A stretch of 64,000 nucleotides of DNA from positions 123,466-187,465 of the forward strand of contig NC_017507.1 of assembly GCF_000166295.1 (NCBI RefSeq), written 5' to 3'. The notes beneath the pieces are model-generated. The model worked only from the letters and a program-made list of their open reading frames with translations. It made no database searches and was not told where the DNA came from. Below are positions 37,087 through 46,507 of the stretch, piece by piece; the stretch's first letter is position 1, and each line of letters starts with the position of its first letter. The position numbers were made by a program, and so were the translations under genes. This DNA comes from Marinobacter adhaerens HP15. Its GTDB lineage: Bacteria; Pseudomonadota; Gammaproteobacteria; Pseudomonadales; Oleiphilaceae.

Positions 37087-39423
37087 ATGAATCCGAACAT
37101 AAATTTCCGGTTCCGTCACATCGCGTTGGTCCTAAGCATTGCTGGTCTAACGGCCTGTGGCGGTGAATCGTCAGATAGTAGTGAATCAGCAACCATTGTG
37201 CCTCAACCCGGGGAAGCAAATGCCCCCGCAGAAGAGCAGCCGAACATCGATATCGAACCAACGCCGACATTCAAAGCAAATTATTCACCTAAAGGGTCTT
37301 TCAGCGAGCCATTCGCTGAACCCACCATTGTTGTCGATGGGGAGATTGTAGAAACCGATGGGAAATGCGTTGAAACAGCTGATGGGTTAGCTGAGTGCAA
37401 ACCGGCAGCCGGCACCGTCGCACTTCTCAACGATGGGAGGATTCTTTACTTAAATGCATTGGAGGGCACGGAAAATGTCGAACTGTCCATTGTTGCAGAG
37501 TTCGGCGAAGTATCGGTCAATGACCAAAGCCGAGTGCTTTCCCTTAGTCAAAACGACGAACCGAGTTGGCTCAAACCGAGTCCTCTTCGGGCGGGAGCAA
37601 ACCCAGACGGAGCAGACAGCGAAACACTGTTCAACAACACTCCTCTAGCGGTTTTGGATGGCCTTTTAGACACCGCAAACAATACCGACAAAAACGATGG
37701 CGCTCTATTTTGCAGTGATGTTGTAGGTTTGGCCGACGGAAGTGTCATGGCGGTTGGTGGCACCGATTATTACTCAGAACCAGGAATTGATGGTCTGCCT
37801 CTGGGCGTAGCTGAACTTGAAGGCATTAAAAACTCACGGATTTTTCATGCGGGCACTAATACTTGGACCCAAAGTGGCGATATGAAGTACGGCCGCTGGT
37901 ATCCGTCACTGGTCACCCTGCCGGATAACAAAGTACTCGTAACCAGTGGCGTTGAAAAACTCCTTAAACCGGTGTACCCGAGCGACCCACTTAACTCGGG
38001 CCGCAACATTGTGCAAACCGAGATTTATGATCCATGCACTGGCACTTGGGCCGTTAATCCATCCACCGCAGATCGTTCTTTGCCACTTTATCCCCGACTG
38101 CACTTGCTACCAAACGGTCACGTTTTCTATAACGCGGGTGGCCAAGCCTTCAACCCGTTCGGCCAAGGTTATGATCAGGCGTTGTGGAACATTGCCGCTA
38201 CCTTTAACCCGGCTTCAAATCGGTGGACGGATTTAGGATATGCGGGACTTCCTTTGAGACTTGACGAGATAGGTTTAGGACAACTTGCCAGTACGCTCAA
38301 CGTTACAAACATTTCCTTAAAGCAAGCTAGTTTACTCGTCGGAGACCTCCTCGGTTCGGCATCAAATCTACTGACCGTCGCGTCTGAGCTGGATATTGAC
38401 GCTGAAACCCTGAAAAGCGCCATTGGAGGAGGCATGCGGGGATCAACGTCGTCCACTATGCTTCCTCTGAAACCCAATGAAAATGGCGAGTACAACGACG
38501 CTGAATTTCTAACAGCAGGCGGCGTTCCGAGCTACGCATTGCTGACCAATCCCGGTGGATACCTGCCTATCGCACAAACACGCATCGATACAGTGCGTAC
38601 AAACGGTGACGACATTGACTACGAATCTCGCCTTGCAGGGCCCCTTAATCAGCCACGTTGGTACGGCACAAATGTCCTGTTACCCGACGGTTCCGTAATG
38701 GTTTTCAGCGGCGGCAACCGCGACGGCGTTGTCGTCCCTGGCTTGGAAGGTCCGATCAAAACCGCCGAACGCTTTGATCCCGAGACTGGCACCTGGACTG
38801 AGATGGCCTCCGGCATTCGGTCCCGCACTTACCACAACACAGCGATTCTTCTGCCAGACGGTCGGGTTCTTGTTGGCGGCCACTCACCAATCAATACCGC
38901 CTATCTCAAATTTGTCGATCTCCAAGATTTTGGACTTGCACCTTACGACGGTCGAGATCCAAGTTTCGAGATTTACACGCCGCCATATGCTATGCGAAAC
39001 GATCGTCCAAAGATCCTGAGCGCGCCTGAAATGCTAATGCCCGGTGACGACTTCAGTATAGAAGTCGATCAGGCAGACGCAATCGACAAGGTCTTGTTGA
39101 TCCGCAGAACCGTTATGACACATGCCGTTGACAGCGACCAAAGAGCAATTGAGTTACCGATAGCCAAAAAGAGCGGAAATGAACTGAAGTTAGCAATGCC
39201 GCAAAAGAACAGCGTTGTCCCCGCAGGTCAGTATATGCTCTTTATTAGCAAAGATACGCCAGAAGGACGGGTACCATCTGTTGCTGCCTCTGTCAGCGTG
39301 CAAACGCCTGACTCTCTGCAGTGCAGCGGTGGTACTCAGTTGGTAGACGAGAGTGGAAACACGGTGGCGCCGTCCGACAGTCCACTCTCTAACCTGCTTT
39401 CCACATTATTCGGTCAGCGATAG
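37087..39423 (+). CDS. Galactose-oxidase-like copper-radical lipoprotein
   Basis: A 778-residue lipoprotein (lipobox near C24, TACGGE) of the galactose oxidase/glyoxal oxidase family. Kelch-type repeats form a beta-propeller, ending in a DUF1929 'early set' domain (about 630-740). The copper-site residues of this family appear conserved: C209 (ALFCSDVV), Y272 (GRWYPSL), Y582-H583 (RTYHNTA) and H679 (VMTHAV). It should oxidise an alcohol or aldehyde and release hydrogen peroxide outside the cytoplasm. AGGAGA lies before the ATG. Followed after 8 bp by a small exported protein. Confidence 0.85.
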   Translation: MNPNINFRFRHIALVLSIAGLTACGGESSDSSESATIVPQPGEANAPAEEQPNIDIEPTPTFKANYSPKGSFSEPFAEPTIVVDGEIVETDGKCVETADGLAECKPAAGTVALLNDGRILYLNALEGTENVELSIVAEFGEVSVNDQSRVLSLSQNDEPSWLKPSPLRAGANPDGADSETLFNNTPLAVLDGLLDTANNTDKNDGALFCSDVVGLADGSVMAVGGTDYYSEPGIDGLPLGVAELEGIKNSRIFHAGTNTWTQSGDMKYGRWYPSLVTLPDNKVLVTSGVEKLLKPVYPSDPLNSGRNIVQTEIYDPCTGTWAVNPSTADRSLPLYPRLHLLPNGHVFYNAGGQAFNPFGQGYDQALWNIAATFNPASNRWTDLGYAGLPLRLDEIGLGQLASTLNVTNISLKQASLLVGDLLGSASNLLTVASELDIDAETLKSAIGGGMRGSTSSTMLPLKPNENGEYNDAEFLTAGGVPSYALLTNPGGYLPIAQTRIDTVRTNGDDIDYESRLAGPLNQPRWYGTNVLLPDGSVMVFSGGNRDGVVVPGLEGPIKTAERFDPETGTWTEMASGIRSRTYHNTAILLPDGRVLVGGHSPINTAYLKFVDLQDFGLAPYDGRDPSFEIYTPPYAMRNDRPKILSAPEMLMPGDDFSIEVDQADAIDKVLLIRRTVMTHAVDSDQRAIELPIAKKSGNELKLAMPQKNSVVPAGQYMLFISKDTPEGRVPSVAASVSVQTPDSLQCSGGTQLVDESGNTVAPSDSPLSNLLSTLFGQR

Positions 39424-39431
39424 GAGGCCAC

Positions 39432-39992
39432 ATGACGTCTATGAGACAACGCCATCCTATACAGAACGTATATTTATTAGCCGTCCTCGTTGGATTGATT
39501 GGTTTGGCTGAAGTAGTGCTAGCCCACGAGCCGCCAGGAGCGAGCGAGGTACCTAAAGGCCTGTACATTGCCACGATTAGCGACGAAGGCGACATTGCTG
39601 GCATGTCTGTGGTGATACTTGACGCTCCCCAACCAGCAGTCATGATTCGCTATGAAGCGACCGACATGCTGACTGTCTATGACAGTAACCAACGGCCTTT
39701 TTTGCGTTTTACGCAAAACAGCGTCGAGGCAAACGTGCAAAGTTCGTACTGGAAAAATTTACCCCAAAGCCAGAGCTATGAAGTCACGGGCGGAAACAGG
39801 TGGTTACAAGTTTCTGGTTCAGGTAGTTTTGGCTGGGTAGACCCCCGTTTGTCACGGACATCGCAATCTCAGCAGGACAGTCAAACCCAATGGATAATCC
39901 CAGTGAGAAAAGGTGAGCATACAGCATCTTCCATTCGTGGGCGTCTTGAGTGGCGCCCCCTCATCACTGACTTTACTAAAAGCGGCCATTAA
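39432..39992 (+). CDS. Small exported protein in operon with galactose-oxidase-like gene
   Basis: A 186-residue protein with an N-terminal signal peptide (cleavage probably after A31, VVLA-HE). The mature part is beta-rich with no known domain. Its ribosome site, GGAGG, overlaps the preceding stop, so the two genes are very likely co-translated. It may be a chaperone, copper carrier or partner for the oxidase, but nothing in the sequence proves this; it lacks obvious Met- or His-rich copper motifs. Confidence 0.7.
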   Translation: MTSMRQRHPIQNVYLLAVLVGLIGLAEVVLAHEPPGASEVPKGLYIATISDEGDIAGMSVVILDAPQPAVMIRYEATDMLTVYDSNQRPFLRFTQNSVEANVQSSYWKNLPQSQSYEVTGGNRWLQVSGSGSFGWVDPRLSRTSQSQQDSQTQWIIPVRKGEHTASSIRGRLEWRPLITDFTKSGH

Positions 39993-40499
39993 GCAACTAA
40001 CTCAACGTCGGACTGGCAAGGGTAAAAGGATTTGAATACTCAAGGGCACGGAAGCCCATGATGACGGGCATGAGAGAGAGCCCCTGATCGACAACCCTTT
40101 GCCTGTATTGCCATGATTATAAATTCTGCGTGTTAGAGGGGCAGCCATTGAGCTAGGCGCATCTTCTAACCACCAGACAAAATTGCCTGTGAACTGATCT
40201 AATCGCGAGTGTGTCGCTCACAAAGTGTCTATTCCAACGGACATATTGGGTTCGCTGGATCGACTAGATCCACGACTATAGGATACAAAACCTATTGCAA
40301 AGCGGGCTCCGACCAGCACAGCGATACGTACGATGTCCAAGCGTCCGTTCTGGTATACGACTGCCACGTACTGAGTGCGACTTGCTGGTGCCCAGCCGGC
40401 AGCTTAGTCAACAAACCTACCAACCATCCCACAGGGAACAGCCCTCATGGCCAGTGGCAGGCACCGCCTGCCCCGATTAGATGTTTACAAAAGCGCCTG
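39993..40499. other. Region without a recognisable gene
   Basis: About 500 bp between two converging genes. A frame at 40209-40616 is open but overlaps kfrA and has no protein-like features. I see nothing else. Confidence 0.4.
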
Positions 40500-41471
40500 T
40501 CAAGACTTGAAGGGTTTGTTGTCAACATCCCAATCGGCAATGAGGTGTTCGAGACTAGTAATGGTCTGAGCCTGAGACGAATTGAGTTCCTCCATTTCAA
40601 CAAGCCGGGCGTTTAAGATCTCTACCTCTTTTTCCCGCTCTTCAATTCGCTGCTCGTAACCGGATACGGTACCGGCCAATCGATCTGCACGCGCACGCTC
40701 AAGCTTAATATCTGCCTCCCATCGCTGCTTATCCTCTTGATGTCGCTCCTTAAGCTCCCGAACTTGTTGGCGCGCATCATCGAGCTGAAGCATCCAGTGA
40801 TCGGCCAAGCGAGCATTCTTCTCGTTATCTTCGGACAGTTGTTTGCGAGCATCATCGACTGACTGTCGAAGTGTTGCCCTCTCTCGGTACCAGTCTTCTT
40901 TCGCCTGATCAAAGCGCCGATGTGATTCCTGACGCTCCTCATCCAATTGATCTGACAAGCGGGATTTATCTCGTTTTAAATCAAGGATAGTTTCTTCGTA
41001 TCCAGATAAAAGTGACTTCAACGTACGAACTTGTTGTTCAAGCTCTGAAACAGTCCGAGCTTGCTCGGAGATAAACTGTTCACGATCTTGAAGAAGAGCC
41101 GCCTGCTCATCAATAATCCCGATCTGCTCACTATGAACAGCATTGTAAGCTTCTTGTTCGGCCTGCCGCTCCTGCTCAACGCTTTGCCGTTCTTCATCAT
41201 AACGTTCACCTGCTTTAACCAGCGCATGTGCCCAGAAGTCTTCAATGATCGGAATCAAAGGCTCCGGTATCGCCGACGGGAGGGCGGTTAAGCCTCGTTC
41301 TTTAAACTCGTCTCGAAAGGCCTTTAGATAATTATTTACCGTGGTCCGCGATCCGCGTCGGCCCAACTGCTCATGTACCGAGTCTACGGTAGGGTTCTTT
41401 CCCTGCCCGATCAGTCGAGTGGCAATACGCGCAACATCATTAGGTGAAAAGGAAGCGGGACGACCTGCCAT
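40500..41471 (-). CDS. KfrA-like plasmid DNA-binding coiled-coil protein
   Basis: A 323-residue protein with an N-terminal helix-turn-helix of the KfrA_N family (FSPNDVARIATRLIGQGKNP and RRGSRTTVNNYLKAF, about 10-50), followed by a long coiled coil (about 110-310, SVEQERQAEQEAYNAVH to LEHLIADW). KfrA proteins of IncP, IncU and related plasmids are transcriptional autorepressors that also help plasmid stability. The palindrome ATATACCGGTATAT lies 370 bp upstream. This protein marks the replicon backbone together with parAB and rep. Confidence 0.88.
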   Translation of the reverse strand: MAGRPASFSPNDVARIATRLIGQGKNPTVDSVHEQLGRRGSRTTVNNYLKAFRDEFKERGLTALPSAIPEPLIPIIEDFWAHALVKAGERYDEERQSVEQERQAEQEAYNAVHSEQIGIIDEQAALLQDREQFISEQARTVSELEQQVRTLKSLLSGYEETILDLKRDKSRLSDQLDEERQESHRRFDQAKEDWYRERATLRQSVDDARKQLSEDNEKNARLADHWMLQLDDARQQVRELKERHQEDKQRWEADIKLERARADRLAGTVSGYEQRIEEREKEVEILNARLVEMEELNSSQAQTITSLEHLIADWDVDNKPFKS

Positions 41472-42044
41472 ATTAACCGTTCCTCCAATGATTGAAGGTT
41501 TTTGTCGTAATCATAAAACACGGCTTTCGGCTTAACGTGCTTGTGTCTGCCAATTCATGACAGAACACGCTATTTATCAGCAACCGTGAGGACACCGCGT
41601 ACTTTCGCCATGGCTCAACCAGATCGCCAACACAAAGAAAGCGGTCTTTGTGGGCATAAAACCCTATCTTGCCCAACACTTCCACGAGCCGCTTGCACTG
41701 GCAGCCCAGGTCGCTCACTAAATAGTTGGTACCAATGATGTCGTTTGTTAGTACGCACATTTTGTGGAACCGCATAACGGCATCCTTGTGTCTCAATTTA
41801 GCCATATTGTAGCAGCCAATATCATTACGTACACCTTTCATATACCGGTATATACCAAATTTCAAAAATATATCAAACAACATACGTATCATTATGTTTG
41901 CTGAATTCGGCTTAGCCTGGTATTATGAACATTGAGCCGTGGAACGTCTGCGAAACAAGGGGCGGCCGCACCAGGCACCGCCCTACCCCACCGAAACGGA
42001 AGGTAGGCGTGGCAGGGGTTAGAGAGGATTAGGGCAGGAAAACC
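41472..42044. promoter_or_regulatory. Divergent interval between kfrA and integrase
   Basis: AT-rich, about 570 bp. A leftward frame (41892-41473) is open for 139 codons but cysteine- and aromatic-rich with no ribosome site, so I do not call it a gene. A palindrome ATATACCGGTATAT is at 41840-41853, a possible operator for kfrA or a nearby promoter. Confidence 0.4.
41840..41853. promoter_or_regulatory. Perfect 14-bp palindrome
   Basis: ATATACCGGTATAT; symmetric and AT-rich around a CCGG core, extended imperfectly on both sides. Typical of a dimeric repressor site. KfrA is the nearest candidate, but the distance to its start is large. Confidence 0.4.
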
Positions 42045-43349
42045 ATGAGCCAGAAAACAGGCATCGACAAAACCGTGGAACCTTTTTCAGACAGCACCGA
42101 ACTGACGCCCGAACGTAGTGTTCAGTCGAAAGTGAGAGCCACTCTACCCTGGGAAACGCCCGAGGAATTTCGTACGGTGCCTGGTCATGCCGGAAAGTTG
42201 CGGGTACCCGACCCAATAGGCTGGACAGCCGACAACGATGTGGAGGCGGTTGCTGTGTGGTTGGCAGAGAAAGCCAGCGCAAGCACCCATACCGCAAACG
42301 CCTATCGAAAAGAAGCCGAACGGTTCGTGGTTTGGCTGGGCGATCAAGGTTTAACACTTTCAGACGCCAGGCGAGAGCACTATCTTCTATACGCGCGCTT
42401 CCTGAGAAACCCGCAACCCACCGAGCAGTGGTGCAGCGGTATCCGTGTGAAACGAAGCGATCCGAGGTGGCGACCATTCGAGGGCCCATTATCACCAGGG
42501 ACCGCCAAACAATCGCTCACGGTCCTCAAATCCCTGATCAGTTATTTGCATACGAAGGGGTGGCTTGCAGTAAACCCTATGCCCGACCCACGGAATCTCG
42601 TTTCTGTCGCAAAACAAGACCGGGCCGATCAAATTGCAGAACGTCAAATTCCTCCGCGGCTTTTGGAGGAACTGCGCCAGTTTGCACATAACTGGACGCC
42701 CGAAACTGCCCCCGAGGGAGGGTCTAATAACGCGCACAGCCAACAACGCCGGCGAATCATTAAGGCGCGCCTTGCGGTGATCCTTGAGCTATCAAGCGTG
42801 TTGGCTGCGCGTTCAAGCGATTTGTTGAACGCAACTATGACGGATATTCGTCCGGCCCCCGCCAATGCGGGTGTCGATTGGGTGTGGCACATTCCTCATG
42901 GGAAAGGGAACAAGTCGGGTGTATTGCCTTTGCCCAAGTCGATTATGACTAAGATTTCTAACCTGCGCATCCAGCTTGGACTGACTGCCCTACCCTCCCC
43001 CGGGGAATCACGCATTCCATTAATTCCTGGGCTGAAGACTTTCAAAAGAAACGGCCATGCGGAGCAACTTCAGCCCCTAAGTCGAGCTGGTCTTTACCAG
43101 CACATCAAAAGCGTGCTCAGCGAGTTTGCCCGCGAGTTGGAACAGCGCGAGCCTTCGCAATCGGCGGATGCCACCATTATTCGTCGTGCTTCAACCCATT
43201 GGTTCCGACACTCGGCCATTAAAGCAATAACACTGAAAACGGGTAGCCTCACGATTGCGCAAAAGCTAGCGCGTCATGCTAACGTTTCTACAACGGCAGA
43301 CTATGCCAAAACAACATTAAGTGAACTTGCGCACGTTTTGGAACCGTAG
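42045..43349 (+). CDS. Tyrosine recombinase / integrase
   Basis: A 434-residue tyrosine site-specific recombinase. An N-terminal SAM-like core-binding domain (about 64-175) precedes the catalytic domain. Catalytic residues: R256 (AARSSDLL), a lysine near 287-290 (HGKGNK), H385-x-x-R388 (HWFRH), H411 (RHANVSTT) and Y420 (ADYAKTT). It could resolve replicon multimers, move cassettes or integrate the element. No direct repeats that look like a matched att pair were found in the window. Confidence 0.88.
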   Translation: MSQKTGIDKTVEPFSDSTELTPERSVQSKVRATLPWETPEEFRTVPGHAGKLRVPDPIGWTADNDVEAVAVWLAEKASASTHTANAYRKEAERFVVWLGDQGLTLSDARREHYLLYARFLRNPQPTEQWCSGIRVKRSDPRWRPFEGPLSPGTAKQSLTVLKSLISYLHTKGWLAVNPMPDPRNLVSVAKQDRADQIAERQIPPRLLEELRQFAHNWTPETAPEGGSNNAHSQQRRRIIKARLAVILELSSVLAARSSDLLNATMTDIRPAPANAGVDWVWHIPHGKGNKSGVLPLPKSIMTKISNLRIQLGLTALPSPGESRIPLIPGLKTFKRNGHAEQLQPLSRAGLYQHIKSVLSEFARELEQREPSQSADATIIRRASTHWFRHSAIKAITLKTGSLTIAQKLARHANVSTTADYAKTTLSELAHVLEP

Positions 43350-43382
43350 CCAGTGATTATTTGGATCACTAGGATTAGAAGT

Positions 43383-43661
43383 ATGTTTATGAGAAAGCTT
43401 TGGATCACTGGAGCTTTTTGTTATCTGTTTATTATTGCACCGCCAGTTTCGACAGCAACAACATCATATCTTGTCACAACTGATTGGGTTCCGGCTTTCC
43501 CAAAAAAGATCGAGGAGAAAGATATCCACGACAATAATTTTAGCTATACTTCTGTCGCGTTTGTACTCGCGCACGAGTATCGCGGTCGGGATTATAAAAG
43601 CCATATATTTACAACTAGTGATAAAATGCTGATTCAATTAAGGTCATTTGACAAAATTTAA
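43383..43661 (+). CDS. Small exported protein
   Basis: From ATG 43383 (AGGATTAGAAGT upstream) a 92-residue protein with an N-terminal signal peptide (MFMRKLWITGAFCYLFI, then PPVSTA). The mature part has no recognised domain. It lies 33 bp after the integrase. It contains one copy of the GTACTCG/CGAGTA palindrome in its coding sequence (43564-43581). Confidence 0.5.
   Translation: MFMRKLWITGAFCYLFIIAPPVSTATTSYLVTTDWVPAFPKKIEEKDIHDNNFSYTSVAFVLAHEYRGRDYKSHIFTTSDKMLIQLRSFDKI
43564..43581. repeat. GTACTCG palindrome, site 1
   Basis: GTACTCGCGCACGAGTAT, an 18-bp palindrome with one mismatch. Same design as the sites at 44328 and 45615; a half-site (CGAGTACTC) occurs near 43987. Confidence 0.5.
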
Positions 43662-43760
43662 GTTTATAGTCGAGACCTGTCCGCTCAATACCTTAATACA
43701 ACAATTGTAGGTTTGTAGTGTTCACTTGCTTTTCGGGGGCAAACCATTACCTATCATTTA

Positions 43761-43997
43761 TTACAGTTTGATTGATAGATGGGTCTTACGAGCATTGGAC
43801 TGGAATGTCTCGAGCCCAAGGTATCTTCGCCCCTTCTTGAGCTGGCTGTAAATTGCAAAGGAGCGCCCTCTAATGATATCCATATGAATGTGCCGCTTCT
43901 GCTCTAGCTCTTTTGATGCTCTAGCACGAGATTCGTCACTCTCGAAATGTCTCTCTCTCCCAAAACATACGCCCTGTACTCTTACACGAGTACTCAT
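43761..43997 (-). CDS. Possible small basic protein
   Basis: From ATG 43997 a 78-residue frame rich in Arg, Lys and Ser (HFESDESRARASKELEQKRH). CAAAGG just before the ATG is a weak ribosome site placed too close. The 5' end overlaps a half-site of the GTACTCG palindrome family. It may be real or only an open frame in a gene-poor tract. Confidence 0.3.
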   Translation of the reverse strand: MSTRVRVQGVCFGRERHFESDESRARASKELEQKRHIHMDIIRGRSFAIYSQLKKGRRYLGLETFQSNARKTHLSIKL

Positions 43998-44153
43998 CCT
44001 TTGAATTTTGTCTTAGCATTGGCTGGCGAGCCTTGAAAGCTGTTATCGAGTTCAAATCTTTAATGGAAATCGTCCACGTCACTTAAAGATTCAATTTGTT
44101 TAAACTGGTTAAACTTATAAACAGACGTGTGTTCGTCAGGCTCGACTGGGGAC

Positions 44154-44357
44154 TTATTTTCTTTCGTAAGGCTGAACTACACGTAGACCTTGTGTCAAAC
44201 ACCTCAAACGATAGCTCCGATCTTTTACGCCTGGCAGGGCCAAACTAACCCATTTGGTTACGACTGCAGCCCAAAACCTTCTTTCTACGCCATAACTTGG
44301 TAGCCATATTAACTCTTTGGACATTGTACTCGCATACGAGTACGTAATGATGCTCAT
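44154..44357 (-). CDS. Possible small protein
   Basis: From ATG 44357 with AGGGGGC 7-8 nt upstream, a 67-residue frame (MSIITYSYASTMSKELIWLP). The ribosome site is good, but no family is recognised. The second palindrome site (44328-44345) lies in its first codons, so binding there would repress it. Confidence 0.3.
   Translation of the reverse strand: MSIITYSYASTMSKELIWLPSYGVERRFWAAVVTKWVSLALPGVKDRSYRLRCLTQGLRVVQPYERK
44328..44345. repeat. GTACTCG palindrome, site 2
   Basis: GTACTCGCATACGAGTAC; 7-bp arms perfectly complementary around CATA. Confidence 0.6.
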
Positions 44358-45089
44358 ATTCCAGCCCCCTAACTCAAGAACTACCGTGGAAGACTATGGA
44401 ACCTATCCACCACGATGGTTAATGTTTACTTGCCCCAACAACACGAACACGCCAGGCCTTTGATGTCGCCAGCTCTATTCTAATCAGCCAATGCCCAAGG
44501 AAAGGAGTTTGCCACCGAATACTTGAAAGGCTTTGCCACTAATGCCGCCCGCCCCTGTGACTTATTTAAAATTACAAATCACATGCCTGTTGAGCGCTGC
44601 CATTGAAAAAATAACTTTCGCTCACAAGATATAATGCTATTGACCACGTCGTGCGCCTTCGCCGATCCAGATGCCAGGTATATGGGAGAGTCATAGTGCG
44701 CTCATTCCATAACAAGCTTCCAAAGGCCAACTTAAGAAAATACTTCTAAAACAAATCTTGCTAACTTACGTCAGGCACTCCCTGTCAAAGTGGTTTCGAT
44801 CTTAGTACCAGCTTCCCTTTTATTGGTATTATGAGATTTTTACTACACAGGTGCGGAAATTTCTAGAGCTTTCAACGTTGACCTTTCCACATCCAGATGC
44901 AGATCTATCACCAAGCGTTAAAATGCGTTTCACTTATTAGCAGTAGTCGGAACAAATAATTGAGAGCACACTCCTACAGAGCAGCCATTCCAATCGCATT
45001 ACAGCAGTCAGCCAAATTACTACACGTATTACTGTGCGTCTTGGACTTTTGACTCAGCTACTTTATAGATACCGTGACCATTATTAACT
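44358..45089. other. Gene-poor AT-rich tract
   Basis: No frame of useful length on either strand and no family motif. Nothing recognised. Confidence 0.4.
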
Positions 45090-45395
45090 ATGTTAGTGAT
45101 ATTCATTAGGGTGCTACCCTTCTCAGAAGGTTCAAGTCCAGCACCGTTGTACGTTCCACGCTACGCAGAAGAGATCAAAGCTAGCTTTAAAGGCGCAGGC
45201 TATGATCGTTTCGGCTCTCCGATCAACAGGCGCGACAGAGATGCAGAAGCTCCCCCAAGTTTAGGAGTGGAGTACACGTTTATAGGCGCCATTACATTTA
45301 GTATTTTGCTCACATCCTCCCAGCAGGAGGGCATGGTTGAAACCAGTGGGGGCCCAATCGAAATAGGGTTATTCAAGAAAGCCTTGTCGCTATAA
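45090..45395 (+). CDS. Possible 101-residue protein
   Basis: A frame from ATG 45090 that reads fairly protein-like (APLYVPRYAEEIKASFKGAG, DRFGSPINRRD) with a hydrophobic stretch near 66-76. No ribosome site and no known family. It could be a fragment of a larger gene. Confidence 0.35.
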   Translation: MLVIFIRVLPFSEGSSPAPLYVPRYAEEIKASFKGAGYDRFGSPINRRDRDAEAPPSLGVEYTFIGAITFSILLTSSQQEGMVETSGGPIEIGLFKKALSL

Positions 45396-45614
45396 GTTGG
45401 AATTTTTTAAAAAAGTGGGGAATAGAGGCGGCGAGACTGAACGTTTCTTTTTTTGCAAACACAATCGAAGACAATAAATCTGCGCATAGTTACCACAACT
45501 CCTGGACTTCCAACCTTTGCTGTAGCGAATAGCCTTTTGGTCATTTTTTTAGAGAGGTCACTAACAAAGCAAATTTTTGTGGTCTAACTTCAGCGTTACT
45601 GTACGCTCAGATCC

Positions 45615-45632
45615 GTACTCGCATGCGAGTAC
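45615..45632. repeat. GTACTCG palindrome, site 3 (perfect)
   Basis: GTACTCGCATGCGAGTAC, a perfect 18-bp palindrome downstream of parB. With sites 1 and 2 it forms a set across 2.1 kb and is a candidate partition (parS) or operator sequence. Confidence 0.65.
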
Positions 45633-45867
45633 ACCCGAAAAATCGTCATAATGACCGTTCGACATTCTCTTTATTGCAGCATCACTCAACCGCCAGTGAA
45701 CCCAACCTATGGCTTAATAAACTCCAATATTGCATCAGCCTACACAAGACACTAGCTTGACTTTACTTTATCTCTTTCAATGGAAAGCTTACTAAATCAA
45801 CAAACGGAACATCCTCACGCATACACCTTCTAGCATCTGATGAACAAAAATATATCCGTCTCATGAT

Positions 45868-45937
45868 GAGAGGAGGAGGGGGTGGAAGGGAAGGGAAGGG
45901 AGGGGAGGGGAGAGGAGAGGAGAGGAGGGGAGAGGGA
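45868..45937 (+). repeat. Polypurine tract, G-rich
   Basis: About 70 bases are almost all A and G, as repeats of GGAGG, GGGAA and GAGGA units with a single T. Multiple G3-G5 runs could form G-quadruplex or triplex DNA. It lies in the non-coding tract downstream of parB. Confidence 0.8.
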
Positions 45938-46507
45938 CTAAGAAACAATGAAAGGCCATCCCAATTTCCGACCAATTTCTAAACGAAAACAGTCTGATAT
46001 ATGGCACAACAAAGGATTAGCCAAATACCTCTGATGAATATCAATGAAATGCATTTTTGATTTCGTCTAGAAGAGTGATCTTCAGTTAATGTGCACTCGG
46101 CATGGCAAAAAGTACACGCAGCACGTTTCAATTATATAAGTTAGTGGCTCGACGTCGTTCTTGATTATCGCAATCACATCAAAAAAGTCTCTAAAACCAG
46201 AGCGGTTCAATAAGATTCCAAAAAATGGATTTTTGGTTTAATCACAAGCACAGTTGATACGCGTAACCGTTATAAATATTTAACGGAGTTGCCAAATAAC
46301 CATTGTCTGCACCACCAAACAGTTAGCATGCTTACTATAGTTTTAACAATTATGTTTTGTTGTCACTCGAAATACCAGAAATCTGCGACAACCTCACAAA
46401 CTGCCGCTCTATTTTCCACCTTCGCAGTGAGTTGACTTACCTCTAGTGTTTAATTGAGCTGCTTCCTAATAATGTCCGTTAAACTCGTTGTGACCAAACT
46501 CTGGAAA

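Larger units (their letters stand above)
45396..46507. other. Gene-poor tract downstream of parB
   Basis: No coding region recognised. It contains the third GTACTCG palindrome (45615) and a polypurine run (45868-45937). Position just beyond parB is where type Ia partition systems often carry their centromere. Confidence 0.4.

Noticed and set aside
40209..40616. 135-residue rightward ORF overlapping kfrA
   Set aside because: Overlaps a well-supported gene on the other strand and lacks protein-like features.
41473..41892. 139-residue leftward ORF upstream of kfrA
   Set aside because: No ribosome site, odd Cys/aromatic-rich composition, and the region looks like a promoter with a palindrome.
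44040..44075. tRNA-like GTTCAAATC motif
   Set aside because: No cloverleaf could be built around it.
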